A stretch of DNA of 47,179 nt from Branchiostoma floridae (lineage: Eukaryota > Chordata > Leptocardii > Amphioxiformes > Branchiostomatidae): assembly GCF_000003815.2 (NCBI RefSeq), contig NC_049985.1, forward strand, positions 14,254,261 through 14,301,439, in the 5' to 3' direction. Every line of letters starts with the position of its first letter. Position 1 is the first letter of the stretch. Below are positions 22,290 to 34,400 of this stretch, piece by piece. Below the pieces are notes generated by a model that was not told the DNA's origin, did no database searches, and worked only from the letters and a program-made list of their open reading frames with translations. The position numbers and the translations under genes were made by a program.

Positions 22290-23216
22290 GAAGACTTGCT
22301 ATGATTCTGCATACTGAGGGGCAATCAAATGACGAAGTTGTGTTGGATAAAATTAGTGCTAGCTCGTGATTTTATGTGCTATAACTGCCAATGCTGTCCG
22401 CTGGCTATTATAAAATACTTGATATTACAATCCCAACAACAATATACGACTGCGACGCAGAAATAGAGACATCGTCCTCAAGATGCAAAGAAATACTGTC
22501 TCTTCTATGTAAGTTATATGGTACCTGTTTAGATACGTGTCATATGTACTAGAATGTACGGGTAGCTTTATTAACTTTTGCCATGCTAGCATTGTTATAC
22601 AGACAATAGTTTCAATGCTTTAACTATGGATGGAGCCACGCCTTTCGTAGTGTTGTCCCTCGTATGAGGGTTTGTAGTCTCCCCGTCCAGCTAGACTTGT
22701 CTGTGGTTGTACCATAGATGAAATACGGACACAAATTACAACAATTTTCTATGGTGGTCAAAGAAACAAAGAAAAATTATACTTCTCCGTACGGCGAGGA
22801 CTTGGGTGAAAAAGTTGTGTTTGTTTGCATTGCAAACAAAGATTATCACTACTTATTTGCAATCTTGAGCTTGCTACAGGGACGACAAAAAACCATGTCG
22901 CATGTTTATGTGCATGTTTATATCTGTGACAGATATTACCGCGACACAAGTCAAACCTCTCAAAGCTGCCATGGTTACCACTCGAGTTTGACATCAAGCT
23001 TGTTTGACAGCCGTTGTTACAGCTTCGGCCTTTTGTTAGCCAAACATTACAAATGTAAACCTACATGTATACGCCCCGTACGACGCAAGTTAAAAATGAG
23101 GCCGTGATCTACTTGTAATGGTCCAAAGGTGAGAGTATTATGCTTAGTCATTCCACGCACATGCAACGTGTGATCCAAAGCAGTGATAACATAGTGAAGT
23201 CACGTGAGGCCAAAGT
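22290..23216 (+). repeat. Copy 3 / copy 4 spacer: conserved flank block, no gene seen
   Basis: From about 22450 it repeats the family downstream block (CATCGTCCTCAAGATGCAAA, GGTACCTGTTTAGATACGTG, GGTTTGTAGTCTCCCC). From about 23030 it carries the conserved upstream stretch GATCTACTTGTAATGGTCC and GGTGAGAGTATTATGC shared with 6800-6830. This spacer is the ordered reference for reading the rearranged spacers before copies 2 and 3. AATAGA near 22462 replaces the AATAAA seen after copies 1 and 2. Confidence 0.55.
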
Positions 23217-23336
23217 CGGTGGCTGGTACACTCCTGCACTTAAAGTTTAAGTTCCGATCTATCGGTCTGTCAGAGCACCAATGCTGTCAGGGACGCAAGT
23301 TTGTTAGCTGCACGTCCTGAGGCTGTAAATGTAAAG
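23217..23336 (+). promoter_or_regulatory. Promoter-proximal module and presumed noncoding exon 1 of copy 4
   Basis: GGTGGCTGGTACACTCCTGC, CGATCTATCGGTCTGTCAG and GGGACGCAAGT match the module before copy 2. The segment GGCTGTAAATGTAAAG ends at a GTATGT donor (23337). The next acceptor, TCTGGCAG, is at 23468, 12 bases before the ATG. Start of transcription is not defined. Confidence 0.5.
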
Positions 23337-23479
23337 GTATGTCTATCAGAAATAGTACACAGCATATGTTGCCTTCTTTGAGTTCATATAGCACACTTTT
23401 CGGATTTTTACTATGGTCATTGTAATTTTTTAACACATAACTAACGTGATATACATTGTGTCTGGCAGAACAGTGGAAA

Positions 23480-26400
23480 ATGGATGCAATGGGAAAGGAC
23501 ATGACGTCATCAGATGCTGGCGGCAAAACTGAGACAAAGTCAGAGCGGGACTCTGAGAAAGGAAGCTGTTGTTTGGTATGTAGGGCACATGTAATATTTT
23601 ACGTGTCTATAATATACTCTAATAACTTAAAACTTTCTGTATATATCATTTACCATAAAAATATGACGTTTTAAGAACGATTTGCATGAACACCTTCAAA
23701 CAGCTGTTCCTTCATAAGTTAGGTATGAACTGAACTCTAAATTTGAGTCCATCGTGAACCTACCCAGATATTGCTCTTCAGTTTTTTTGCCATTCCTTTG
23801 CAAATCAGTGTCTTCAAAAGCCTATCTCATTTATACCTCCGTTCTACTAAGACGGCGTTCTCGCAGCACTCTCTCTGCGACCTAAAATTTGACATATTGC
23901 TCAGCAAATTGTGAAAAAAAAGAAACGAATCTTTTTACATTTTGTATGTTTTGTTGTCTTCTCGGTCACACTTTTACATTTTGTATGATGTACCCAGTGT
24001 GAAATTGAAGGTTACAAATATCCTTACAGGTCGCAGTGAGAGCGCATCGCAATCGCCGTCTAGTGGAAAGGGGGCCTAATATATACTCTGTGTCAGTGTA
24101 TGCACATAATGCTTTATGGGCTTTGGTGCCATTTGTTTGATCACATTAAAAGCATGTTTCATGTTGAACCATATTTGTAAGAAGTGTACTATGTAAGATT
24201 ACAACGTTGACACGATAAATTTGACTTCCCATTGAGTGATTGACATTTTCCTCTCACATAATCGTAACATCGTTCTGCTGTTTGTACTTCAGCTGGCCGA
24301 CAGAGTCCCGGCTCGGTACGTCTTGGCCGTCCTGTTTTTCTTTGGCCACATCGCAATGATGACCTTCAGGAGTGGATTCTCAATAGCCATCGTTGTCATG
24401 GTGAACAGTTCCTCACCTGTCAATCAAACTAACACCTACCTGCTCTGTCCGAGCAGTGGGTCAGGAAATACATCCGCACAGGTGGGAACATATCCTGGTT
24501 ATCATCCAATTACTTTCTTTAACACACAAAGAAAATAATTTAAATTTCAAGGTTCAGACTTTTGCAAGACAATGACAACGTGCCCCAAAGGAATCTCGTT
24601 TCCTGTTAGGAATATATAGCCAATGTGATGTTAGACCATCTACTAATTATAGATTTGTGACTGTATGTGCTGATGGAATGCTGTTTGTCAAATTGTGATG
24701 ATTTCTATGGTTGCATGTGCAGAACAATCAAGGGGAACTGGACTGGAGTGAGAGCATAAAGGGAGTTCTACTTGGTGCCTACTTCTACGGCTACATCGTC
24801 ACACAGGTGAGCATCTGAGAGCCTATAGATTTATGGGACATACATCGTACATTCCATACCAGCTCGGCCAACATCATAGTTATGTTTACCTTGATGGAAG
24901 GGAAATATATTGCTTTTCCTACGTGTGATAATTGTTTCTTCCTCCTTTCTCTTCTTCCTCTTTTCCAAACTACTACGGTTAATGACATTTACCAAACAGC
25001 GGTTACTGGAGGTGTTTCGGACACCCTGTGGTGTTCAATTGCATAATGTAGCAACTGGCTGATATTCTAGAGTTGGAGGGACTTGTCATCCTATACAATG
25101 GATGTGTTTGAGTATACAATGGTCCTTGGATTTGTTTGAGTATGACTTAAGAGAGAGGTGGATTATTTGGCTAGACCATGTGAAGGTAAACACTGTGTAT
25201 TGGCTTTCAAATATTAACACTATGTTACCTTTATCCGCGGGGTAACCTATATTCGTTGTTTTTAAAACAGGGTATTTAGAGATATCAAATCGAAGGACCG
25301 TGGTTTCATCTTTCATATGGAACCGCAGTTGGAAACCACCGTCGGAACGTCCAACTGCAATATTTTGAAAATACATTTTGTATTGCAGTTTGAAACAATC
25401 TTCCATCGACTTGATATACCTAAATATTCTGTTTTTCAAACAACGTATATTGCGTACGCCGCGGACATGGATACAGGTGAACTAGCGTTACCTGTTGAGT
25501 CGATTTATCTGTTACTCGGAGTTGATTTTCCTTGGTGTGCAAACATTTCTTTATCTCTCCTAATAGGTCTTAGGTGGCTTGTTAGAGCAGAAGTTTGGCG
25601 GCAAGATTGTGTACGGCACCAGCATGTTGGTTACAGCGGCTCTGAACGCTCTCGGTCCCGTGGCCTCTCGGACGAGTCCTTGGGCGATGTTTGCCGTCAG
25701 GTTCTCTATGGGACTGGTGTCGGTAAGTTATACACGTATATCTGTAATCTTACATAAAGTTGACAATAAAAGTACGTTATATACTTCAAACAAATTTGAG
25801 AGCACATGTGTTTTCGTGAAAATGATTATGATCTTTGTAATTTGATGAGATTATACAGTCAATTCCACATTACCAAGAGGGCGTTCCTTGCCTTTTGTTC
25901 TAACATTTTGGAAATTTTTGTAGCAATCTTGCTCTGATAAGTAACAGTCTAGAACTAGTTATAACATCTGTGTGACGTTCTAACTATTTTCTGCTGTATT
26001 CATACATGTTAGAAACATTTCTAACATCAATTACATTATTTCTGTTAGTTTCTAAACCGTTCCAACATACATTCATCATTTGTTGTAACATGTTCGAACA
26101 TTGATACAATAATCTGTAACTGGGTCAATGGGCTGACAATTTCACACATCCCTGCACAAAATTATGTCTGTCTGCCAGATGTACATGTAACTAACAACCC
26201 TTCTACTCCAGGGAGTGTTGTTCCCCACATTATACGGAGTCTGGAGCCGATGGGCACCTCTTACCGAAAGGACCAGCCTTCTGGCAATCTGTTACATAGG
26301 TAATAACTTCAAACGTTCGGTTCCTCTGTTGAAAAATATCACACTCTATCGTGCTCATGAATGATATTGTGGCCAGCTTGAATAGTATGAAAGGTAGTAC

Positions 26401-29119
26401 AAAAGAGCACGTAAGCGTGATTTAAGCTATTTAAATAAGCGATTTATTCATACCTTTGCCTTTGCATTAGCCTTTGCATTGATGTGGTCTGTTTTGTCCA
26501 ATCGTCACATCAATGTAGGGATACCTCTCGGTAACATCATCAACTACCCACTGGCGTCCTACCTAGCTGACGAGTTGGGCTGGGAGTATATCTTCTATGT
26601 TCCTGGTAAGAACACATGTTGAAACTGTAATAATCTCTTTCAATACAAGGAAGTTGTGTTTTTGCAGAGAAAACGACACGGTATGCATGTGAATAGGTAT
26701 TACGTACTGATATCAAATCAAACGTGTTTGCCACGTACTGTTTTTTTCGGTACAGAGGCAATATGTATTTGTGGTTGACACTACAAATTTTTTGGTTGAG
26801 ATTATATGTTTGTAGTTCAGTGAAAAAGTTTGGTGGAATTAGCAGCTGTTTTCGGTTCATTACGTGGTCAATGGTTTTAAGTGGTCTAATTGACTTCTTC
26901 GGCCTTTGTTCGAATTCATAGGAGGTCTTGTAGCAGCATGGTTCGTGGCATGGCTTCTCCTGGCTTACGACTCGCCTGCGAAACATCCACGGATCCTGGA
27001 GGAAGAACAGAAGTACATAGAAGATAGCACCGGAATGAGGGAACGACAGGTAGCAAGTGATTTGTTCTGACTCATGTTTTGATTGATGTAATGATTTTGA
27101 GCTGAAAACATTTTTTTTGCATAATTACAAACCCTTATTTTTCTCTGACAGAAACTAAACGTTTCTTGGCTGACAGTGTTGTCACTTCCGGTCTCACCCT
27201 AACCCTAACCCTAACCCTAACCCTAACCCTAACCCTAACCCTAACCCCCTAACCCTAACTCATATATCCCTAACGCTAACCCTAGTCCTAACCCTAACCC
27301 TAACCCTAACCCTAACCCTAACCCTAACCCTAACCCTAACCCTAACCCTAACCCTAACCCTAACCCTCTTCTTTAGATATAGCCTGTCTTGTTACGTGTA
27401 TGTCTTGCTACCGGTGCACAGTGCAGATTTATTTACAGTAGATATACGTTAGAATTGCTTCAAACCGTTGACAACTGTTCTATCAAAAAGGAACTAAGAG
27501 TCATTAGATTTTGTTTGACATGAACAGACACCAGCAGTTCCTTGGCTGAAAGTTCTCACATCGCCTTCCGTTTGGGCACTCATCATTGGACAGTTCAGTT
27601 CGAACTGGGGAATCTACTTTCTGACTACCCAACTGCCGAACTACATGCAAAATGTGTTGGGATTCAACATCAGAACGGTACGTCGTGATGTTCTCAGTTG
27701 CTCAATAACATTTTTCTGTGTCCGTTCGTCTATAGGTCCCCGTTATGTGACTTACGTGCAAACAATATGACAAGAGATACTATCTCGTGGCGCGGACTAG
27801 CGACTGAGTCATTAGGTCACGATGCGAACAGCGGGGAGTCGAGATGTTGGCAGATTAGAAACGTTTAGTTGTTTAAAAAGAATCCCCTCACCAAACGTTG
27901 ACGTCAGGGGGGTACAGAAGTCTTACATAACGCCATTTAAGTCCCATTCCCTTCTCTAGAACGGCTTGCTGTCTGCTCTTCCGTTCGTCCTTTCCATGGT
28001 CACCATGTTGACGTCTAGCGTTGCAGCTGACCGCCTGATTCAAGGCGGGAAAATCCCCAAGGTGTGGATAAGAAGGGGATTCGTTATCATAGGTAAGATT
28101 TGCGGCAACTCAAGATCACATTTTTAAAACCTCAGTTATCTAATCAAGAAATATGACATAATGAGCGCACTAGTTCTGTATGATTTTGACTAATGTGCTC
28201 TCTACTCAGGATTTTCCGGCACGGTGATCTGCGGAGTGATCCTGGCGAACCTGACTGGATGTAACCCGGCCGTCGCTGTCTCCCTGCTGTGTATAACAGA
28301 GGGTTTCAACGGGATGACGGTGGCGGGATTTCGCGCCGTCCATGTTGAATTCGCGCCCAGGTTCAGCGGAGTGACCTTCGCTCTGGCCAACGTTGCGGCT
28401 ACAGTTGCTGGTATCTTCGCTCCGCTGTTGGTCGGATTCATCACCGATAATGATGTTAGTACGAGAAAGTTTGTACCGTAACTAGTCATTAGCCCTAGCT
28501 CATCTTACACAAACAACAATGACATTCTCTCTAATATATATATATAATATAATATATATGTNNNNNNNNNNNNNNNNNNNNNNNNNNNNNNNNNNNNNNN
28601 NNNNNNNNNNNNNNNNNNNNNNNNNNNNNNNNNNNNNNNNNNNNNNNNNNNNNNNNNNNNNATGTAAACAGTATGAAATCATGAATGCTGGTTGACTCTT
28701 CCAGCCAACCCCTGCTGCCTGGTCCACAATCTTCTACATAGGAGTGGCCATTCAGGGTGTGGGAGGGATTTTCACTGCGGTGTTCATGCGCACTGACGTC
28801 CAGCCATGGGCTCGGGTTGTGGGTGAAGGAGAACCCAGCACCGATAATAAGGTTCGCATCAATTTTTTGTTTCAACTAAGGAAAATGCTAAGATTGTGGA
28901 CAACTACAAAAAACAATTTGTTTCTTTATCAACTTTTACATCCTATCGTCCGATCGGCATTACAACTGACCGGATATCGACAACTGGATATCGTAGTCAA
29001 ACTTTTCTTACTTGTTTTCGCAGAATACCGAGCTGGCCGGCTCGACGGACCTCATCATCGCCAATGAACATGTCGAGACGCCGGCGAAGGTTGTGGAGAT
29101 GCCTAACACGAAATTATGA
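23480..29119 (+). CDS. SLC17 sialin-like transporter, copy 4 (complete)
   Basis: Complete 12-exon gene, 532 residues. Exons: 23480-23575, 24293-24481, 24723-24806, 25567-25722, 26212-26299, 26519-26605, 26922-27049, 27528-27677, 27960-28092, 28210-28454, 28705-28851, 29024-29119. The leader ends KGSCCL. Helix 1 reads FRSGFSIAIVVMVN, and the following loop is three residues shorter than in copies 1 and 2 (SSSPVNQT) but keeps NSS, NQT and NTS sequons. Helix 2 GAYFYGYIVTQ, helix 4 FSMGLVS then GVLFPTLYGVW, loop SRWAPLTERTSLLA. Exon 8 starts TPAVPW where others have KP. Exon 10 carries the long conserved [20 protein letters not shown]. The tail is NTKL. Sister of copy 3. Intron 7 has the exon 8 relic plus telomeric tract; intron 10 has an assembly gap. 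A signal AATAAA lies at 29175. Confidence 0.92.
23834..24078. mobile_element. Old MITE, intron 1 of copy 4
   Basis: Left end CCTCCGTTCTACTAAGACGG and right end GCCGTCTAGTGGAAAGGGGG form imperfect inverted repeats, continued inward by GCAGCACTCTCTCTGCGACC against GGTCGCAGTGAGAGCGC. The ends resemble those of the 9644-10532 element. Copy 2 lacks it in intron 1. Confidence 0.6.
25216..25490. mobile_element. MITE (GGGGTAACCTATAT family), intron 3 of copy 4
   Basis: Left end TTACCTTTATCCGCGGGGTA, inner GGGTATTTAGAGATATCAAA, mirrored right part ending ACGCCGCGGACATGG and GGTGAACTAGCGTTA. Palindromic overall and noncoding. Counterpart at 17487-17712. Confidence 0.65.
27152..27194 (+). pseudogene. 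Relic of a second exon 8, copy 4 intron 7
   Basis: TTCTCTGACAG precedes AAACTAAACGTTTCTTGGCT and GTGTTGTCACTTCCGGTCT. Translated, KLNVSWLTVLSLPV is recognisably the exon 8 start [16 protein letters not shown] of copies 5 and 6, with a 3-base loss. It breaks off after 43 bases into telomeric repeats. The working exon 8 follows at 27528 and is of the copy 1/2 type. Confidence 0.8.
27195..27368 (+). repeat. Interstitial telomeric repeat (CCCTAA)n, intron 7 of copy 4
   Basis: About 25 CCCTAA units in two runs separated by a degenerate stretch (CATATATCCCTAACGCTAAC). It is longer and purer than the tract in copy 3. The left edge is inside exon 8 homology; the right edge is CTCTTCTTTAGATATAGCC, shared with copy 3. 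Confidence 0.94.
28562..28661. other. Assembly gap (100 N), intron 10 of copy 4
   Basis: Exactly 100 N directly after a TA-rich run. Flanks match intron 10 of copy 3, and exon 11 begins 44 bases later. Confidence 0.95.
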
Positions 29120-29579
29120 GTACACTTAACCGTGATTCTGCCAAATGTGGGACAATCCCATTCACGAGGTTGTGAATAAAATCACTGCAGGCAATGGAAG
29201 GAGACACCAGCCCTCTTAAGTCCGCTAAAGCCTGCAATACGATTTGGCAGAGAACTTGTTGTACTCTGCCATACTCAAAATTGTGAGACCAGTGTCATTA
29301 TTTTAGAACTACAGGCGGACTTGTGCTGTTGGATGTATACGTAGATAGTCTTTGTTGTGTTTTTACTCTCTCGGCACCTTTTTGATCATTTGTTTGCGCA
29401 TTCATCAAGGTGAAGAAAGATGTTCAAGAGTTTGGAATTTTCAATGTTATTTGTGAACAAAAAGTTGATGATAGATGAGGTGTAAATAGTCATACTTTTT
29501 GACTCAAAATTGATACACAATTATGTAAACACAACAGCTCTCCAATCTGTCACCCGAACATAAAATGGAAACGTAAGGG

Positions 29580-29945
29580 GACCAAACTTACACCACAATT
29601 TACTGACATCAAAATCTGTATGCCACGAGAAAATCAAGATCATATGATATCCAGAACAAAACAACAGTTCTGCTGAAGTTCCAAGGATAGCGGCTAGGAA
29701 TCCCATAACGGACGTTGACCTTTGCTTCCCTAAACTTGCACACCAAATATCACAATCCATTCGTCAATTGTTATACCCATAAGTGTCCAGAAAGGGGTGG
29801 CGTTTTTCCGTGCACTCTTAAACATCTCCCGGTGTGTCCTGTGCACCTGCATTACACCACAACGCCCATTACCGTATTTGGCAAGATAGAAGTTTGTCCA
29901 ACACTCTAGGTTTTTACTTTGGAATAAAAATCTTGAAAAAAATTC
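29580..29945 (+). repeat. SINE-like interspersed repeat, copy 4 / copy 5 spacer
   Basis: ACATCAAAATCTGTATGCCA, ATATGATATCCAGAACAAA, TTGACCTTTGCTTCCCTAA, AAATATCACAATCCATTC and TTATACCCATAAGTGTCC in order. Diverged copies of the same series occur at about 33790-34075 and 43605-43830. The following stretch with GGCAAGATAGAAGTTTGTCC and GGAATAAAAATCTT also recurs after copy 6 (43995-44075). It does not look coding. Whether it belongs to shared 3' untranslated sequence or to a dispersed element is open. Confidence 0.5.
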
Positions 29946-30645
29946 ATTACGGTTGCTTCGACGTCATTATTTGTAATCGTGACTTTAAAGAAGCTTAGTA
30001 GCTAAAAAAGGTTGTATATATCTTAAAATGGCTTTCCCCCCACTAGATCATCATAGTGGTAGATATGTTATGAATACTCGTGCTGAAGGAAGAATTTTAT
30101 TCCTTTGAATGTTTTACAATAATCTATATTGGACCCTAAGGTACAAACCACAGTGGGTTTTTTTCTGTGACAGATATTACTGCGTCACATAGAACACCTC
30201 TCACTGTTTCCAGGGTTACAATATTTATGTCCAAATTAAAAGTTTCAAATCAAACCTTGCCAGAATTCCCCATATAGTAAAGTTCTTTTAAACAAGCTAT
30301 TTCACCGGACATCCGTTGGTATATATTATAGCTTCGACATTCAGTTGATCAATTACTACGCCAAACAAAAACAATCTGACGTACTCTGTATTGCGTAAGC
30401 TCAAAGGCCTGTTACACATGTTGTAGTCCAAAGGTGAGGATAAAAAATGCCTCGTTATTCTACCCACATGTAATGTGCTGAGGTCTTTTACATCTCAAAT
30501 CCATCTTTTGTATCAACATCTTATTAGAAAAAAAGGCTTGTTATGAAAGATAGACTTTTTTAGAAAACGTGTTTGAACGTAGCATGGGGTAGCGGATGGT
30601 TTTTCTTCTCCTATCAGTAAAACATCATTCTACAGCCCTATATTA

Positions 30646-30871
30646 ACGCTAGATCACCTTTATTTGTGTGGTAACCTATATTCGTTGTTTGTTAAAAGCG
30701 TGGCATTTAGGGATATCGAGTCAACGGCGGTGGTTTCAAACTGCAATATTTTAATATTCACAGATTGTATATTGCAATTTGTTGCCACAGTCCGTCGACA
30801 TAATATCCCTAAATAACATGTTTAAAAAAAAACGGATAAAGGTTACCCCGCGGATAAAGGTGAAGTAGCGT
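30646..30871. mobile_element. Full-length palindromic MITE upstream of copy 5
   Basis: Ends ACGCTAGATCACCTTTATTT and AAAGGTGAAGTAGCGT are inverted, and most of the element folds: GGTAACCTATATTCG against GGTTACCCCGCGG, GCATTTAGGGATATCGAG against ATATCCCTAAATAAC, ACTGCAATATTTTAATATTC against TATATTGCAATTTG. It is the best preserved member of the family in this window. Confidence 0.7.
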
Positions 30872-30889
30872 CACAGTAAGAGTGGAATA

Positions 30890-31139
30890 GATTATATCTA
30901 TCTGTTGGTAGTGGTCCAAGGGTGAGAGTAACATAATAACCAGTCATTCTGTTTATCAAAATGAAAGGTCGGGCGTAGTTTTCAACAGCGTGTGCCTCCG
31001 CGTGACATGTGCACACTCAAAGGCTATAGGTACATTTTTTGTCTCCCATAGCAACTTTGATTACCCTTTGCCATGCTTTGACATGTTGTCAGTGCGACAC
31101 TAGGACCATAGTTCAGTCGGAAGATCCTATACCCTGAAG
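30890..31139 (+). promoter_or_regulatory. Conserved promoter region and presumed noncoding exon 1 of copy 5
   Basis: Three stretches are conserved before copies 5, 6 and 7: TAGTGGTCCAAGGGTGAGAG with GTCATTCTGTTTATCA (30910-30960), GCAACTTTGATTACCCTTTG with CATGCTTTGACATGTTGTCA (31049-31092), and GTTCAGTCGGAAG then CCCTGAAG with donor GTAGGT at 31140. Position suggests core promoter and untranslated exon. No TATA box at a usual distance is clear. A second, older match to the upstream part (GTAGTCCAAAGGTGAGGATA) lies at about 30421. Confidence 0.5.
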
Positions 31140-31464
31140 GTAGGTCTTTACACGATACTGTTTATGGCCAGAATACGGTGGCATCGGTGCTGTCCAATGC
31201 CGTAGTTGTAATTATTTGTGGACAAGGCTGGTGAAGATGCCTTGTTTCTTAGTGAAGATGTAGAAGCATACAAATTAAGCTATGTGCTGAGGGATCTTGT
31301 ATAACTGATAACTGACTTCTCGCACTTATGAGTAAGTATCATAGCTTCCATGGTCAATCGTTGTATGATAAATATAGTGCAATGTCACTGAAGCGTCCTT
31401 GTTAGATACATGGTGACGTATTGATGTTATGTGCTGCAATGTGTGTGACACAGGTCGTACAAAA

Positions 31465-34400
31465 ATGGGTATGGAAAGCAAGGAAATGACGTCGTCGAAT
31501 GTTGATAAAAATGAGACAAAACCAGACGAGGACTCCAAAAAGGGAAGCTGTTGTCTGGTATGTAGAAAGTTTTATTATTAAGTGTGTCTGTCAACATTTG
31601 TTGTTGAATTTTTTGCATTATTCAACATATTGCTTCCCTTACTTTGGTACAATGACTCTAGTGCAATATTTGTAGAAATACACAAAACACATGTACAGTC
31701 ATATAGAATGTAATCAATACTGTGGTTTTATGGCATATAATCGTAGATCTGTGTTTTTACCTGAGCATATTCAACCAACTTTGCTTGCAGCTGGCCGACA
31801 AGATCCCGGCTCGATATATCTTGTCGGGTGTGTTTTTCCTGGGCATCATTTCATTGGTCACAATAAGAAACGGATTCAGTGTCGCCATTGTTGTCATGGT
31901 GAACAGTTCATCGTCCGCTACACCTGCCAATCAAAGTGCCGCCATCTACCAACTCTGTCCGAGCAGTGGGTCTGGTAATACTTCAACACAGGTACTTACT
32001 GACAATAATTCTAGTGCTTACTGACTAGAAAAGCATATCCATTTTGTCGTAATCATATTTAAGATACACATTTACTAAGGAGCAGTGATACCACATCAAG
32101 ACGTTGTGGGGGGGGGGGCATTCAAAGGAACAAAGTCTCGTGCGGTGTGGCAGATGACAAATTGCATAAAGTGTAAAATTATATAAAGGGTACTTATCTC
32201 GAGTGGCATTATCTAATGTATACATGTTCCACTTTAAGACCTACTTTCTCCCACAAGCAACAGTGTTCATTTACATTGCCAGCGTTGTTAGCGATGTCGG
32301 TCTTTTCTCCACATTGCATCGACGTTTGACCCGAAAACGCTTGTGCTATCAAAAGTTAAGGGATGTTTAGTAATCAGTAGCTAACTCTCGCGGATTCTCG
32401 CGGATCACATCGCCTCGGAAAGCGGCGCGAGATTTAAACATGATCTTAGAGAAGGCTGCACAGAACGGATGCGTATAGAGCTCTGCGGTTACACTGAATA
32501 GAATGGAGTAGGTGATCTTTTTCACTAGATGTATTACGTATGATCTGGTTGTCATGTTGCTCTGTTATCACACAGAACGAGGAAGGAGAACTAGAATGGA
32601 GTAAGAGCCTGAGGGGAACTCTACTGGGGGCGTACTATTATGGCTACATCATCACCCAGGTGAGTGGTTTAGACAGATAGCTTTACATTATGAAGTTAGG
32701 AACTAAAAAAATCATTCTATGCATAGACTCAAGAAGCAAATGATTGCTTATATTAAATGTTAACTTTTATACGTTTATCTATACACTTGGAGACTGGGGT
32801 CATTATTTCTGGTTGTGCTGAAATCTCGGCTTCAATGTGACACTGAGACAACCAACAGCCAATTCGTGCCTATTTTGTTTTCGCTTGCGTCTTTCCTAGG
32901 AGCTTTAATCAACGAACATGGGTAGAAAGGAAATAAATTTGTGCTCTTTTCTGTTGCCGAAAGCTTCTTGGTCTTTAAAACTCATATGGCGCAAATCCTT
33001 TACCCACACAGGTCGTTGGCGGTGTGTTGGAGCAGAAGTTGGGCGGCAAAATCGTGTACGGTACTGGCATTTTGGCGATAGCTGCCCTGGACGCTCTTGG
33101 TCCCGTTGCTTCCAGGACGAGTCCTTGGGCCATGTTTGCCGTCAGATTCACCATGGGACTGGTGTCTGTAAGTTATCATCATACGCAGCTTGGAAACCCA
33201 TACAGAAATTATAGTCTACATGTTGTTGTGAAGAAGAAATCTTATCCTAAACATATTTTTAACATTTACTTGCACTTCTGTCCTACAGGGAGTTCTGTTT
33301 CCCACCATGTACGGAGTCTTGGGCCGATGGGCTCCTCCTACCGAAAGGACAAGACTTCTGGCGTTTTGCTACATAGGTATTGAATCGTATGGATATCCTT
33401 TTGTCACATTTCAACGAAGTCATAATTCCTTCTGTCAATAGAAAGTCGAAATGGTACATTAGTTTGTCCCTCAGAAATCTACATTGGTTAAAATCGTATC
33501 TTGCGTGTATCTGAACACTGTATGTTTTCTTTTCATCAATTTTAGGGTTACCCATTGGAAATTTCATCAACTACCCACTGGCGTCCTTCCTAGCTGCAGA
33601 GTTGGGCTGGGATGCCATCTTCTATGTTCCTGGTATGCACACATAGAAATGTCTTCTTCAAAACCATAGTATAATGTGATCATGCTTGATGTACATATGT
33701 AAAAAAGAGTTTGGAGACTTAATACCTCAATGGTTTATTCAGACAATGGAACCTTTATTCAGAATCTATTGTACACCTAGCCAAAAACTATCCTTTTTAC
33801 CTACTAACAAATCAAGACAATCGCATGTCCAGAACAAAAGGTACAAAACCCGTAAATTCTGCTATAGCACCATGGCCACATACCAGGGATCCAAAATTGA
33901 CTTTGAACTTTGTTTTCCCTACCACTAGACTACGTAAGCTATAGACCTACAAACATGCCAAATGACTTCATAATACATATTCAAAGGTTCTTAACTGGTG
34001 TGCTACTAAGACCACAAATACCGGGAAACAAATCCAGAAACACAGACAGACAGACAAAGACAAACACAGACATGCCCCAAACACTACCTTCATCTTTCAT
34101 GGAGGTAACAATAATGAGTACATCTTTGTTTACATACCACACTGAATGCAGTCACTACCACACGGAACGTTATTGAATTATGCTTTCTTCATCAACTGTT
34201 GATAGGCGCTTTTGCAGCAGCCTGGCTGGTGGTTTGGCTTCTCCTGGCCTACGACTCACCTGCAAAACATCCACGGATCCTGGAGGAAGAACAGAAGTAC
34301 ATCGAAGAGAGCACAGGGGTTAAAGTACAACAGGTATGTAGCAAACAAAAATGCGATTCATTAGTTTAGTAACCGGACATGTCAAATGCTATGTTCTTAT

